A stretch of DNA of 64,000 nucleotides from Clostridiales bacterium UBA2432 (lineage in GTDB: Bacteria > Bacillota > Clostridia > Lachnospirales > Vallitaleaceae): assembly GCA_002342805.1 (NCBI GenBank), contig DDQW01000093.1, positions 58,951 to 122,950 on the forward strand, given 5' to 3'. The translations under genes were made by a program, and so were the position numbers. The first letter of the stretch is position 1; each line of letters starts with the position of its first letter. Below the pieces are notes generated by a model. It saw nothing but the letters and a program-made list of their open reading frames with translations. It was not told where the DNA came from and ran no database searches. Of this stretch, positions 8,382-17,588 are shown in pieces.

Positions 8382-11300
8382 TTATTCAAAAAATGTTAAT
8401 TGTTCTTTCTCTTCCATTCGCATAATGGAGCGGGGTGACTTTTCATGTAGATAAGCATAATTGATAAATTTTTCATTGGTCATTACCTGCTTGTCTCCAT
8501 CACTTGCTTGTCGTAATCGTCCACTATAGACCACTGGGAAATAATCGCTAATGAACTTTCCTTCGGCATGAGCCGTTAATGCAATAATTTGAAAACCAAG
8601 CTTTTCCGCAATGAAAAAGACCGGGTCAAGCACATGTTTACTGGATGCTTTTCCAAAGGGATTATCCAATATAACTGTACGTTGACTTTTTTGACTTTGT
8701 GATAGATATTGCTTTTTTTCCGCCAAATAATTCAAAATACCTAAGAACAAAGTCATGTTCTTACTCCATTTTTCACCACCGGACCACTTATTCGAGCTTT
8801 CCCATACCATCGGTGCTTTATTAATCTTCATATCGTTGGTCACCTTACGACATTTTATCTTGATACTCTTATCTTTTAAAACAATCGTCAGAAGATTTTT
8901 GACACTTAACTGCTGTTCGATTTGCTCACGTAGTTTTTCCTCATCGACGTCATCTTGATCTGATTGCCTGTCATAATCTTCAACGAGGTTTTCAATATAC
9001 TTACGTAGTTCTTCTTTTGCCTCAAATTCATTCCACTCCGGTATGTCAAAAATAAAAATCTGTTTACTGACTTCATCTACATTAATGCGTGTCTTTTTCT
9101 GAATCGTATCGAGTTCCATGGCGACCTGGTGTATGTAGGCATTCAAATGTGTCAAAAAGGTTTGTAATTCAAGGTCACTTTGTCGACGGTCCTCTTCTGC
9201 AATGCGAATATTACGTTCAATAATTCGCGTCATCTGATTTTGATATTCGACGAGTTCTTGATAATTATCTTTTTTCTTTACGCCGTTTATCGCCGCCTCT
9301 TTGAGTTTAAAATCTTTAATGTGTAACTCACAATAATGAATATATCTATTGCGTTCTTCCTCAATATATTTCTTTTTATCCACATATGCTTCATAGGAAT
9401 GTTCTAATTTGCGAATCCATTTTGCAACTAATTCTTTTTTCGCATAATCATAATCAAGCAAATCCACTTTTTCATTATCAGATTCAACCGGTATTGATTT
9501 CTCGTCAAAAACCAAAAAACCATAACGTTCGTTTTTAACTTTTAGTTCTTGAATCAAGGTGTTCTCTTCTTGAATCTGAATCACGGTTTTTTCTAGCTCG
9601 TCATTGATAGATTTTATCTTGCTTTTCCAAGTATTCCACATATTCTTAATACGCTCTTTTGCCTGTATTAACCCTTCTTCAAAGGTACACACATATTGGT
9701 ATTTTTTGATAATTTTTTGCTCTTGATCATCACGTAATGTTTTATAACGATTCTTTTCATTTTCTTCAAGGCGGATTTTACGTCGCCATTCATCCAATTC
9801 CTTTTCCATAGCCTTAACTTTGCGAATAAGTTCTGATAATTCATCCTCCGAATATACATCAATGGACTCAATAGGATAATAAGCCTCTTCCTCTTTTAAT
9901 CGAAGTTGCTTCTCACCATCTGTATATTGAGCTTTACTTTCTTTAATTTGGTCAAGCAACATATCCCGATCTTGATGTATTCCATTAAGTTCTCTTTGAA
10001 TCATCCTACGGTCATCTTCGAGCGTTTTTAAAGCAACCGCTTCAAATATAGGTTCTTCATTGATTGTCGCTTTATATAATTCCTGTTGCTTTAACACACG
10101 AATGTTCGTTTTTAAATCTTGAGTTTTCTTATGTATTTCTCCTATTTTTTTTTCTTGGTGTCGCATACGTACCATTAATTTTTCATATTCTTGATGCAGA
10201 TTTTCTTCAAGGCGAGATTCTTTTTCATAAACCAAGTCCTCTTCATCTTTTTTCTTGGCTAATTGCATATAGGCATTGGCTTGTTGAATTTTATTTGAAA
10301 GTATAAAATTTTCTTCGGATAATGTATCGATTGTATGCCGGATTTGATCCATTTTTTTATTTTGTATTTCAAATGTATTTTTAATTTCTTGATAAAGGCT
10401 TTCTTCTTTAACAATTTCTAGCTTGACACTTTGAATGTCCTCTTTTAATTCCATATAAGCTTCATAAGAATAGTTTGTGAAAAACTGTATGGTTTGACGT
10501 TCTAAATCAAGCATGATCTGTAATTGTTTTGACAATTCTTTCCGTTGCGTTTCCTCTTCTATCCCCTTTTGTATAATCTCATCTTTCCAGTCTTGGAATT
10601 TAGATGGATTCAAATTGTTTTTCCACTGATTTGGGTAGACTTCATAGCCCATGGTATCATCAATGGTCATTTGCTCTTGCTCAAGCCTTTGTCGGATCTG
10701 TTCATTTGTTACGATAAGAACCGGGTACGTTAATCGGTCGCGATAGTTCTCAAGGATTTTTTTTACTGGTCCTAAATCAGTTTGGGTTGTTACAATGGTC
10801 ATTGCCCATAAAGGAAAGCGGTCATAAAGTTCTTCCGCAGATAAGCCGTAGAGTTCTACGAGTGTATCAAGATAATATACACCTTGTTCTACAAAGCCAA
10901 CGCGTCCTTTTAAATCAAGCACTATTTTTTCGACAAGGGGCTCTACAAAAAAACGTTCCCGGTCCTCATATAAATCCGAAAGATTTTTATGAATGCGCTC
11001 TGACCGCATTGCATCTTCGACCTTGGCTTCAAAATGCATTCTCTTTTCCGTTAACCGCTTAATAATCGATTCCTCTTTTGTATAAATCGAATCGGAAATA
11101 TACAAGGAATGACTCCGTGATTCAATATCTAATATTAAAGCTTCTTGTTCTTTTTCAAAGCGGTCTAATGTATATTGTCTATTTAATTTGTTCTCTGTCA
11201 ATTGCGCTATGTTTTGTCGTGTATTTTCAAGGACCACTTCTTTTTCTTCATTATCGACTAAAAGCATCTGAAGTTGTTTCTCTTCGTCGCGTTTTTGTTT

Positions 11301-12821
11301 CTCATTTCTTTGCAGACGTTCATTCCACTGCATATATTCGGACACAATCGATTCTTCTTCCGGGTTATTAAGTATCTTATGTTGAATATCATTCATTTGT
11401 TGTGTGATAGACTCTATAAGGCCTTGAAGTTTTCCTAAACGATTGGCAATCTGATGGCGTTGGTGTTCTTGTTGGTCTTTGGTTTGGTTAAGTACCTCAG
11501 CGTTTTGTGACTCTCTCTCTAATTCTTGTTCATGTAAGCGAATTTCATCATCAATACGTTGAATCGTTTCCTGATAATACCCTTGAATCTTCCGACTGTT
11601 CATAGCAAATTTTTCTTTAAGTTCCTCAATACCTAATGTCTCATCAAGGGTTTCAAGACGTTCTTCAAATTGAGTTAGACGTTCTTTTGTTTGATCCATC
11701 TTCTTGCGCAAACTAGTGATTTCAATATTTTGCTTTCGAGAAGCAATTTCATCATAGCTTTGGGTGAGTTGACTAAATTCTTCATTAAAGACTTTAATGG
11801 TTTGATCAAGGGATTCAATGATTTGCTCTTTTTCACGGACTTCAAGAGACTCTTCTTCATGATTTAGCCGGTCCTCTTCCGCAATTAAGGCAATCTTTTC
11901 TTTGTCTAAGCGCTCTTTTTTCATCCGGTTTTGCTGATGTAAGTCTTCTAAATAGCTAAACAAACGATACATTTGGTACTGATTGGCTTCATAACTATGA
12001 TAAGCGTCATGAAGTCCTTTGTACTCATAGACATACGCATCAATATGTTCTTTCACTTGTTTGAATTGCTCGATTTCTTCAAGTAGACGTTTATTGGTTT
12101 TAAAATGTTCTCTTTGTTTTTCAAATATATCTGCAAAATTCTGACTGTTGTCTCCTTGTATCGCCTCTTCCACTGTTGGAATAAGTAGATAATCTAATAG
12201 TTGTTGTGTGGTTTTGCACCGGTTAAAAAACTCATCGACATTTCCTTCCCCACTATTAATCACGGCAATTTTTCGCCATTCATTAGGAACTATTTTAAAG
12301 TTATCCTCGATATGTTTTCCATACTCTGTGATTGTTTTAAAGGTCTTGGCGTGCATACTTTTACTTTTCATACGTTCATAATAATCATTGATTTCTCCAC
12401 GACTCGCACCACGTATTTCATTCTTTTTGGTGTGAACTACGAAAGGAAGCTCTTCTATACTGTCCGGATCTTCTCCATCATATTCGTAAGCATATTTTAT
12501 TGATTTTAATTCTCCATTTTCTATGTAGAGAGATGTCGCCGTCAATCCATAACGTCGGGGTTGCTCGTTTAAAATCCATTCAATTGCAATATGTGCAGGA
12601 TTTCCTTCAAGAGATAGGGTATCTTTAATCTTGCGATCAGCCATATCAATATGGGGAATTACTGCTTGCAGTACCGTTTGAATAAATACAGTCTTACCAC
12701 CTCCGTTTTCGAGTAAAAAAGCACCGTTATGTCCGTCAAAATGAAAAACCATATCATTATAACGTTTTGCTCCATTTTCATATATAACATTTGTTAAACG
12801 AATTTTTGATATTGATGGCAT
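8382..12821 (-). CDS. jetC: Wadjet SMC-like ATPase JetC
   Basis: Motor subunit of the Wadjet condensin-like plasmid-defence complex. The 1479-residue protein has an N-terminal ABC-type head with P-loop (LENGGGKT, residues 37-44), a very long Glu/Lys/Gln-rich coiled coil (about 270-1300) with a hinge-like insert near 600-740, and a C-terminal head with signature KWSGGEKWSK (about 1345) and Walker B VILDNPFGKA. The DNPFGKA form, and not the canonical DE, is the MukB/MksB/JetC style. Known mechanism of the family: ATP-driven DNA loop extrusion on small circular DNA, followed by JetD cleavage. It starts two bases after jetB. All ATPase motifs look intact, so the system is probably active. Confidence 0.93.
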   Translation of the reverse strand: MPSISKIRLTNVIYENGAKRYNDMVFHFDGHNGAFLLENGGGKTVFIQTVLQAVIPHIDMADRKIKDTLSLEGNPAHIAIEWILNEQPRRYGLTATSLYIENGELKSIKYAYEYDGEDPDSIEELPFVVHTKKNEIRGASRGEINDYYERMKSKSMHAKTFKTITEYGKHIEDNFKIVPNEWRKIAVINSGEGNVDEFFNRCKTTQQLLDYLLIPTVEEAIQGDNSQNFADIFEKQREHFKTNKRLLEEIEQFKQVKEHIDAYVYEYKGLHDAYHSYEANQYQMYRLFSYLEDLHQQNRMKKERLDKEKIALIAEEDRLNHEEESLEVREKEQIIESLDQTIKVFNEEFSQLTQSYDEIASRKQNIEITSLRKKMDQTKERLTQFEERLETLDETLGIEELKEKFAMNSRKIQGYYQETIQRIDDEIRLHEQELERESQNAEVLNQTKDQQEHQRHQIANRLGKLQGLIESITQQMNDIQHKILNNPEEESIVSEYMQWNERLQRNEKQKRDEEKQLQMLLVDNEEKEVVLENTRQNIAQLTENKLNRQYTLDRFEKEQEALILDIESRSHSLYISDSIYTKEESIIKRLTEKRMHFEAKVEDAMRSERIHKNLSDLYEDRERFFVEPLVEKIVLDLKGRVGFVEQGVYYLDTLVELYGLSAEELYDRFPLWAMTIVTTQTDLGPVKKILENYRDRLTYPVLIVTNEQIRQRLEQEQMTIDDTMGYEVYPNQWKNNLNPSKFQDWKDEIIQKGIEEETQRKELSKQLQIMLDLERQTIQFFTNYSYEAYMELKEDIQSVKLEIVKEESLYQEIKNTFEIQNKKMDQIRHTIDTLSEENFILSNKIQQANAYMQLAKKKDEEDLVYEKESRLEENLHQEYEKLMVRMRHQEKKIGEIHKKTQDLKTNIRVLKQQELYKATINEEPIFEAVALKTLEDDRRMIQRELNGIHQDRDMLLDQIKESKAQYTDGEKQLRLKEEEAYYPIESIDVYSEDELSELIRKVKAMEKELDEWRRKIRLEENEKNRYKTLRDDQEQKIIKKYQYVCTFEEGLIQAKERIKNMWNTWKSKIKSINDELEKTVIQIQEENTLIQELKVKNERYGFLVFDEKSIPVESDNEKVDLLDYDYAKKELVAKWIRKLEHSYEAYVDKKKYIEEERNRYIHYCELHIKDFKLKEAAINGVKKKDNYQELVEYQNQMTRIIERNIRIAEEDRRQSDLELQTFLTHLNAYIHQVAMELDTIQKKTRINVDEVSKQIFIFDIPEWNEFEAKEELRKYIENLVEDYDRQSDQDDVDEEKLREQIEQQLSVKNLLTIVLKDKSIKIKCRKVTNDMKINKAPMVWESSNKWSGGEKWSKNMTLFLGILNYLAEKKQYLSQSQKSQRTVILDNPFGKASSKHVLDPVFFIAEKLGFQIIALTAHAEGKFISDYFPVVYSGRLRQASDGDKQVMTNEKFINYAYLHEKSPRSIMRMEEKEQLTFFE

Positions 12822-12823
12822 AA

Positions 12824-13576
12824 CTATTGGTTCCTTTCTATCTGGTCAGCTTCTGATGGTGTATAATCGCCGGCATATTGATATATTACTTCAAGAATAC
12901 CACGATTGTACTCATAATCCATAAAAAAGCGTTGTGTTATGACTTTGGCTTTTTCTGATAAACCTAGCTCTTCATAACCCACTTCTTGAGCTAATCCTTG
13001 TTGAAGCATAAAGTCTTTGGTAATCTGCATAAAACTAAGGCGACTATTGGTTCGTGCTGTTTGTTTTTTTACCGTTTCTTTTATAATATCCATGGATTCC
13101 CAGTGGGTTAGAATTCCACTCCAATTGTATTCATATTCTTTTTCTAATTCATTGAGCGTTTCTTCATCGATTTGGCGCAATCCTTGTAAACGTTCATCAA
13201 AACTCTCCATCCAACTATTGATCGTAATAAAATCTCGTGTTGGTTCTTGTGTCTGATAGCTATCGTAAAATTCTCCGATAAAAACAATAACGGCAAGATA
13301 CATCAAATACATATCCATATTGGTCGCACGACTGGGAAGATAATCTCGCTTCACTTCCCGGTTTGAAAGATGATAATCTGAATGTACAGTTAAGGGAATC
13401 AGATATAAATACTCGCCGGCAGTAATCACTCGACAGTCTACTTCATTGGCAAATTCCATTAACATACCTCGGACATCCTCATCCATATAGTGCTTTGCTT
13501 CTTCTTTTAAGACTTGCCCATGTATATTTAACTTTGTAAACAGTTTAAAGGCTTCCATTACACTTTTCTCATTCAT
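12824..13576 (-). CDS. jetB: Wadjet KITE-type subunit JetB
   Basis: The 250-residue acidic protein sits between JetA and JetC, the place and size of JetB, the MukE/MksE-like (KITE) subunit that binds the kleisin and the SMC heads. I identify it mainly by context: it overlaps the jetA 3' end by 8 bp and is followed after 2 bp by jetC. Visible features are a helical N-terminus (NEKSVMEAFKLFTKLN), a long acidic region, a likely winged-helix C-terminus (EELGLSEKAKVITQRFFMDYEYNR), and no membrane segments. The sequence looks more like the type II form (DUF6063-like) than type I, but I am not certain of that. Confidence 0.82.
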   Translation of the reverse strand: MNEKSVMEAFKLFTKLNIHGQVLKEEAKHYMDEDVRGMLMEFANEVDCRVITAGEYLYLIPLTVHSDYHLSNREVKRDYLPSRATNMDMYLMYLAVIVFIGEFYDSYQTQEPTRDFITINSWMESFDERLQGLRQIDEETLNELEKEYEYNWSGILTHWESMDIIKETVKKQTARTNSRLSFMQITKDFMLQQGLAQEVGYEELGLSEKAKVITQRFFMDYEYNRGILEVIYQYAGDYTPSEADQIERNQ

Positions 13577-15071
13577 GATTTATTGGCTCCTTATCTAAAA
13601 GCGTAATCTCCATGTTACGCATCTCATAATTACTATCCAATGCAACCAGTCCCCGTTCTTCCAAAGCTTGTATAAAGCGATACTCTTGCGGTAATTCTTT
13701 AAATGCTTCATAAAAAACGTGATCCGGTTGTTCTTTGATTGCTCTAAGATCAACGGGTGACATCTGATGCAAAATAATAAAAAAGTCGTAGGTCTCTCTT
13801 ACCTGGATATATTTTTCAGTCAAATGATTTCCCAACTCCTGTAAGTGGATCTGTCCTTGTTTTTCTAATATGGGTTGAACTTCCTCAAAAATTTGTTTAT
13901 AAATACGTTGTTGCACACGGAGGGACTTTTCTTTTGCCGATTCGCCTAACTCTAGGAAAATATGCCCTCCTGTTTCCTCGCCATCTTTTTTAATCCATTG
14001 TGGCGCAAAAAGGGCCATGGGTGACCAAATCTTCGCCCGACCTAAACCGAGATATGGATGAGCAATGACTTCGGTTTCTTCAACAGGCATGGGCAAGGTC
14101 ATCATTTTACGTACAATTTCTTGATCAAAATTAAAAGACGACAAGCCAATAAAATATAAGGATTCACGAGCCGATTCAAGCGCTATCATCTTTAACTCGA
14201 TGCTCTCTTGAAGTAGTCCGGAATGTAAATGATGCACATCACTTAGTTCATTATCAATACGTATAACCATTGAAAAGGCAGACTGGTCTTTATCGGATAG
14301 AACCCGGCTCCGTTCATAATGGCTTTTTGTCTCTTGGACAAAGCTTCCAATCTCTTCAAATTCTTCGTGCTCACGTTTTAAACGTCGGTTAATATCATCA
14401 ACTAAGTCCTTATATCGTTCATACGTTTCGTCTGAAACAATATTTCTCTGCACTTCATGTTTGATCTGAATGATTTTTTCTTTAATCGTATTGACGCCGA
14501 CCCGCATTTCATCAATCTGACGCAAGGCACCGACAAATTCACCTTTTTCTAATTGCTTTCTAAGAATTAATTGACTAATGGATATTTGGAATTCACTAAA
14601 ATACTCTTTGGTTGCAAAAATAAGCTCTAAGCCTTGTTCATCAAGGGCATAGTATTGCACATTATTCTCTTTATCCCATCCTGAGACTTTCAAAATACTA
14701 TATTCAATGAAGTCGTCTTTTTGCGTTTCATAGTTATAGAATTCACGTCGGTTACGTCGGCCGGAGGGTGGACGCATGGCTTCGACTAAGCTTCTAGCAA
14801 GATCCAAGTAATCTTGTTCTTCAAGAACATATTGATGATGAATCATCTCCTTTAAAAATTGCGCCAAAGTCCTTACACTAATATTTTTATTTCGCTGTAA
14901 CATGTTTTCAAAAAAGAATAACAGCGTTAAGAGATAAACGCCAAAATGATCAATTGGTCTACCTTCTCGATCTGTTTTTTGTTTTTTATCAATTGCATAA
15001 AACAAGTCAAACAAAGCAATACGTCCAACTCGTTCTTTATAACCTTCTAATATATTTTCATATCGATTCAT
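13569..15071 (-). CDS. jetA: Wadjet kleisin-like subunit JetA
   Basis: A 500-residue, charged, largely helical protein in the position of JetA, the MukF/MksF-like kleisin that bridges the JetC heads and carries JetB. Its N-terminus (GRIALFDLFYAIDKKQK) looks like a winged-helix dimer domain. The central part (about 190-280) is helical with heptad-like patterning, and the C-terminus is again compact. It overlaps jetD by 14 bp and jetB by 8 bp, so the whole cassette should be translationally coupled. It looks like the DUF5716 type of JetA, which would indicate type II Wadjet; this needs a profile search. The context is very strong. Confidence 0.85.
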   Translation of the reverse strand: MNRYENILEGYKERVGRIALFDLFYAIDKKQKTDREGRPIDHFGVYLLTLLFFFENMLQRNKNISVRTLAQFLKEMIHHQYVLEEQDYLDLARSLVEAMRPPSGRRNRREFYNYETQKDDFIEYSILKVSGWDKENNVQYYALDEQGLELIFATKEYFSEFQISISQLILRKQLEKGEFVGALRQIDEMRVGVNTIKEKIIQIKHEVQRNIVSDETYERYKDLVDDINRRLKREHEEFEEIGSFVQETKSHYERSRVLSDKDQSAFSMVIRIDNELSDVHHLHSGLLQESIELKMIALESARESLYFIGLSSFNFDQEIVRKMMTLPMPVEETEVIAHPYLGLGRAKIWSPMALFAPQWIKKDGEETGGHIFLELGESAKEKSLRVQQRIYKQIFEEVQPILEKQGQIHLQELGNHLTEKYIQVRETYDFFIILHQMSPVDLRAIKEQPDHVFYEAFKELPQEYRFIQALEERGLVALDSNYEMRNMEITLLDKEPINHE

Positions 15072-16107
15072 AATCGCTCCTCGATTGTTGCATTATTTGA
15101 CAAATTTCCTCTTCTTCAAGAACCTCTTGTGGCAAATAGAACTCTTGTTTTAATTGACTTTGTATTTTTTCAAACGCTAGCCCTTGAGTTTTCTCTAAAA
15201 CCGCTTCCATAAAAAAATCTAATGCTGCACTGTTTTCCCTTTGATTTTCTTTACCTGATATCCATGCATGCCTTAACATTTGTCCATAAAAATATATCCC
15301 AGGCTCTAGTGAGACTGTATCCGCCAAGGATTTATATATGCCTAATCCCTCCCAGTCTATATCGCCAAAATAGACAAAACGGTGCACTGCATTGACTGGA
15401 TATTGTTCCAAGAACAAGCGAATACCGGAACAGATCTGTTTTCCTTTACCATATATGACCGTCGAAAATCCTGACTCTTGAATAAAATCAGAACATTGAC
15501 GATATGGTGTCTTATTCTCTACAATTAGGTGATACTGCACATCTTTGCTAATTTTATTTGGGTCTATGGTGAAGGCAACCGGATCAATCCGGTCAATTAT
15601 AGGAAGTTCTTCCCAAAGACCAATCCTTTTTAATAGCGTCATTCCACCTAAATCATCGATCCACTTTTCATTCCCTACTAATTTTAGTGATAACTGCGGG
15701 ATATACATCAACTCTTTAGGCATACCAAATGTTTTTAAATACCGGTCAATAGCTTCAATCATTGGTAACTCTTTCTTAAATGTGGATTCCTCTAACTTAA
15801 AGTAAGCATCTAAACGAATCTTCGGGTGAAAAACATGCTGTTTTTGATGTAGTTGATGGTGATATTGCGCGAAAAAAGATTGAATATTTAGACGAAACTT
15901 CAAGGCCAGGGGCCGCTTTTTCTCGTTGGTCTTTGCCGTTTTTGTCGGAATAAGAATACGCTCAGATTGCAGTTGGTAAATTACATTGGCAAAATCATCA
16001 TACGTATATTTTCCGGAAACCCATTTTTCAATAGCACTTAGCGGAATATATGTTTTCCCATATTTTTGTAATTGCTTGCAAATATGTTCCTTTAAGTTAT
16101 CTGTCAT
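15058..16107 (-). CDS. jetD: Wadjet Toprim nuclease JetD
   Basis: Nuclease subunit that cuts DNA extruded by JetABC. The 349-residue protein has an N-terminal domain (1-180) and a C-terminal Toprim-like domain. The metal-binding acidic residues are in place: E197 in HLIVENKTP, and D249 and D251 in VYFGDIDWEGLGI, matching the E...DxD Toprim pattern. Toprim/DUF2220 or DUF2399-type JetD and topoisomerase VI A share this fold. It is the first gene of the operon, not last as in the classical jetABCD order. SD GAGGAG lies eight bases before the ATG at 16107. A promoter, TTGCAT-N17-TAAAAT, lies just upstream. Confidence 0.9.
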   Translation of the reverse strand: MTDNLKEHICKQLQKYGKTYIPLSAIEKWVSGKYTYDDFANVIYQLQSERILIPTKTAKTNEKKRPLALKFRLNIQSFFAQYHHQLHQKQHVFHPKIRLDAYFKLEESTFKKELPMIEAIDRYLKTFGMPKELMYIPQLSLKLVGNEKWIDDLGGMTLLKRIGLWEELPIIDRIDPVAFTIDPNKISKDVQYHLIVENKTPYRQCSDFIQESGFSTVIYGKGKQICSGIRLFLEQYPVNAVHRFVYFGDIDWEGLGIYKSLADTVSLEPGIYFYGQMLRHAWISGKENQRENSAALDFFMEAVLEKTQGLAFEKIQSQLKQEFYLPQEVLEEEEICQIMQQSRSDYESI

Positions 16108-16139
16108 AATATGGTCTCCTCACGAAAATACTATGGTTT

Positions 16140-16168
16140 ATTTTACCTTAAATATTTCGAATATGCAA
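16140..16168 (-). promoter_or_regulatory. Putative promoter of the jet operon
   Basis: Minus-strand TTGCAT (16163-16168), 17-bp spacer, TAAAAT (16140-16145), about 33 bp before jetD. The spacer holds a short imperfect palindrome (ATATTTCGAATAT read on plus). It is the best sigma-A-like match in the gap, but both boxes deviate from consensus. Confidence 0.5.
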
Positions 16169-16219
16169 TACAGTGCTCGCTTGGGTCAAGCATTTCTCCG
16201 ATGATCGATAAATCTTTTC

Positions 16220-16248
16220 TTGACAAACATTTTTTAAGGGCGTATGAT
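16220..16248 (+). promoter_or_regulatory. Promoter of the trp T-box transporter operon
   Basis: TTGACA (16220-16225), a spacer of exactly 17 bp and TATGAT (16243-16248) form a near-consensus sigma-A promoter. It fires into the T-box leader, giving a 5' leader of about 360 bases before the first gene. Confidence 0.8.
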
Positions 16249-16254
16249 AAGTAC

Positions 16255-16540
16255 AAATCAAAAACGTATAAAACTATGGAATGAGAAGAGTACATATGCT
16301 CGGAAGATTTAAAGAGAGTTGCAGGTGGTGGAATTGCAATAGTCGTCGTCATATGGAATGGGCTCATGAAGGTGGTAGGAACGGCTTAATGCTTAGTAAT
16401 GACCAACGGGAATCCCACCCGTTATCCTAGGGAAACGTATAATTGTACGTATTAAGTGGATGCTTTGCATCAATTTAGGTGGTACCGCAGAAGATTATAG
16501 CTTTTGTCCTATTGTATATAGGATAGAAGCTTTTTTTACG
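16255..16540 (+). ncRNA. T-box leader with UGG (Trp) specifier
   Basis: tRNA-sensing leader upstream of the trpXYZ-like transporter. Stem I can be drawn: ATGAG (16281-16285) pairs with CTCAT (16363-16367), CATATG (16293-16298) pairs with CATATG (16350-16355), and the internal loop between holds AAGAGTA on the 5' side and GAATGGG on the 3' side. The specifier after GAA is TGG (16359-16361), the tryptophan codon. The T-box core AGGTGGTACCGCAG is at 16477-16490. A 14-bp terminator stem with seven T residues follows (16499-16537). Uncharged tRNA-Trp should stabilise the antiterminator and switch the transporter on. A minus-strand ORF here is spurious. Confidence 0.93.
16499..16537 (+). terminator. 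Regulated terminator of the trp T-box
   Basis: A 14-bp stem (arms 16499-16512 and 16518-16531, with two G-U pairs) and 5-nt loop, followed by a run of T residues (16531-16537). It is the alternative to the antiterminator formed by the T-box core. Confidence 0.88.
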
Positions 16541-16614
16541 TTAAAAACTATCATGAAGCAAAAGTAACGAGTCTACACAAACCAATCAAAACACGATACG
16601 GAGGAAAAAAAATT

Positions 16615-17577
16615 ATGAAAAAAACACTCTTCACGCTCTTAACACTATTTTTATTCACTGCATTCATGACCGGATGTTTGGGAGACTCAACTCCAAAAAT
16701 CGGGATTTCTCAGTACGGAGAACATGCCTCTTTAGACAACTGTCGTGAAGGATTTATCCAAGGCCTCATTGATTCAGGACTCACTGAAGGCGAAGATTTT
16801 ACGATTGACTATCAAAATGCCGGCTTCGATAATGCAATTAATACACAAATTGCTCAAACTTTTGCATCCAACAACGTTGATCTTATGGTTGGGATTGCGA
16901 CACCTTCTGCCACAGCACTTTATGCTGCAACAGAAGGTAAAGATATTCCTCTTGTCTTCACCGCAATAACCGACCCTGTTGAAGCAAAGCTAGATAGCGG
17001 AAATGTAACCGGCACAAGTGACAAGCTTCCTGTTGATGCACAACTTGAACTTATTCGAGAAATGCAACCCAATGCAAGAACCATTGGTATCATCTATACA
17101 ACTAGTGAACCCAACTCAATCTCAGCAATTGCCCAGTACCAGGCCAAGGCTCCTGAATATGGCTTTACCATCGATGCCATTGGCGTTACGCAACAATCCG
17201 AAGTCACCTTAGCTGCTGATACCTTGATTTCGCATAATGTTGACGCCTTCTCAAATTTGACGGATAATAACGTTGTTGGTGTTCTCCCCTCTATTTTAGA
17301 TAAAACGAATGAAGCTTCTATTCCGGTTTATGGTAGTGAAATCGAACAAGTAAAAATCGGATGTGTTGCCGCCGCAGGTATCGATTATTTTAAACTAGGT
17401 ATCCAAACCGGTGAAATGGCCGCAAAAATTTTATCCGGTCAAGCAAAAGCCACCGATATTCCGTATGAAACCATACAAGAATATAGTATTTACACCAATA
17501 CAAAGGCACTCGCTGAACTCGGTATGACCTTACCGACATCAATAGAAGAAAAGGCTGTTCCCGTAACGCTTGACTAG
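16615..17577 (+). CDS. trpX: ABC transporter substrate-binding lipoprotein (TrpX-like)
   Basis: Extracytoplasmic receptor of an ABC importer, 320 residues. A lipoprotein signal ends in the lipobox MTGC with Cys21. The mature part is the periplasmic-binding fold of the DUF534/ABC_sub_bind family: KIGISQYGEHASLDNCREGF near 28-48, then ATPSATALYAATEG and PLVFTAITDPVEAKL. It binds DNA-free small ligands; tryptophan is proposed from the UGG T-box upstream, which regulates trpXYZ transporters in other Firmicutes. SD GGAGG lies before the ATG. Permease and ATPase genes follow directly. Without the leader the ligand would be unassigned, since paralogues transport other aromatic or nucleobase-type compounds. 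Confidence 0.88.
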   Translation: MKKTLFTLLTLFLFTAFMTGCLGDSTPKIGISQYGEHASLDNCREGFIQGLIDSGLTEGEDFTIDYQNAGFDNAINTQIAQTFASNNVDLMVGIATPSATALYAATEGKDIPLVFTAITDPVEAKLDSGNVTGTSDKLPVDAQLELIREMQPNARTIGIIYTTSEPNSISAIAQYQAKAPEYGFTIDAIGVTQQSEVTLAADTLISHNVDAFSNLTDNNVVGVLPSILDKTNEASIPVYGSEIEQVKIGCVAAAGIDYFKLGIQTGEMAAKILSGQAKATDIPYETIQEYSIYTNTKALAELGMTLPTSIEEKAVPVTLD

Positions 17578-17588
17578 GAGTGAATGAT

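Noticed and set aside
9668..9871. Minus-strand ORF of 67 codons inside jetC
   Set aside because: Out-of-frame ORF in the coiled-coil part of jetC; Lys-rich by codon shift.
16143..16367. Minus-strand ORF of 74 codons
   Set aside because: Lies over the trp promoter and T-box Stem I; no ribosome site, low-complexity content.
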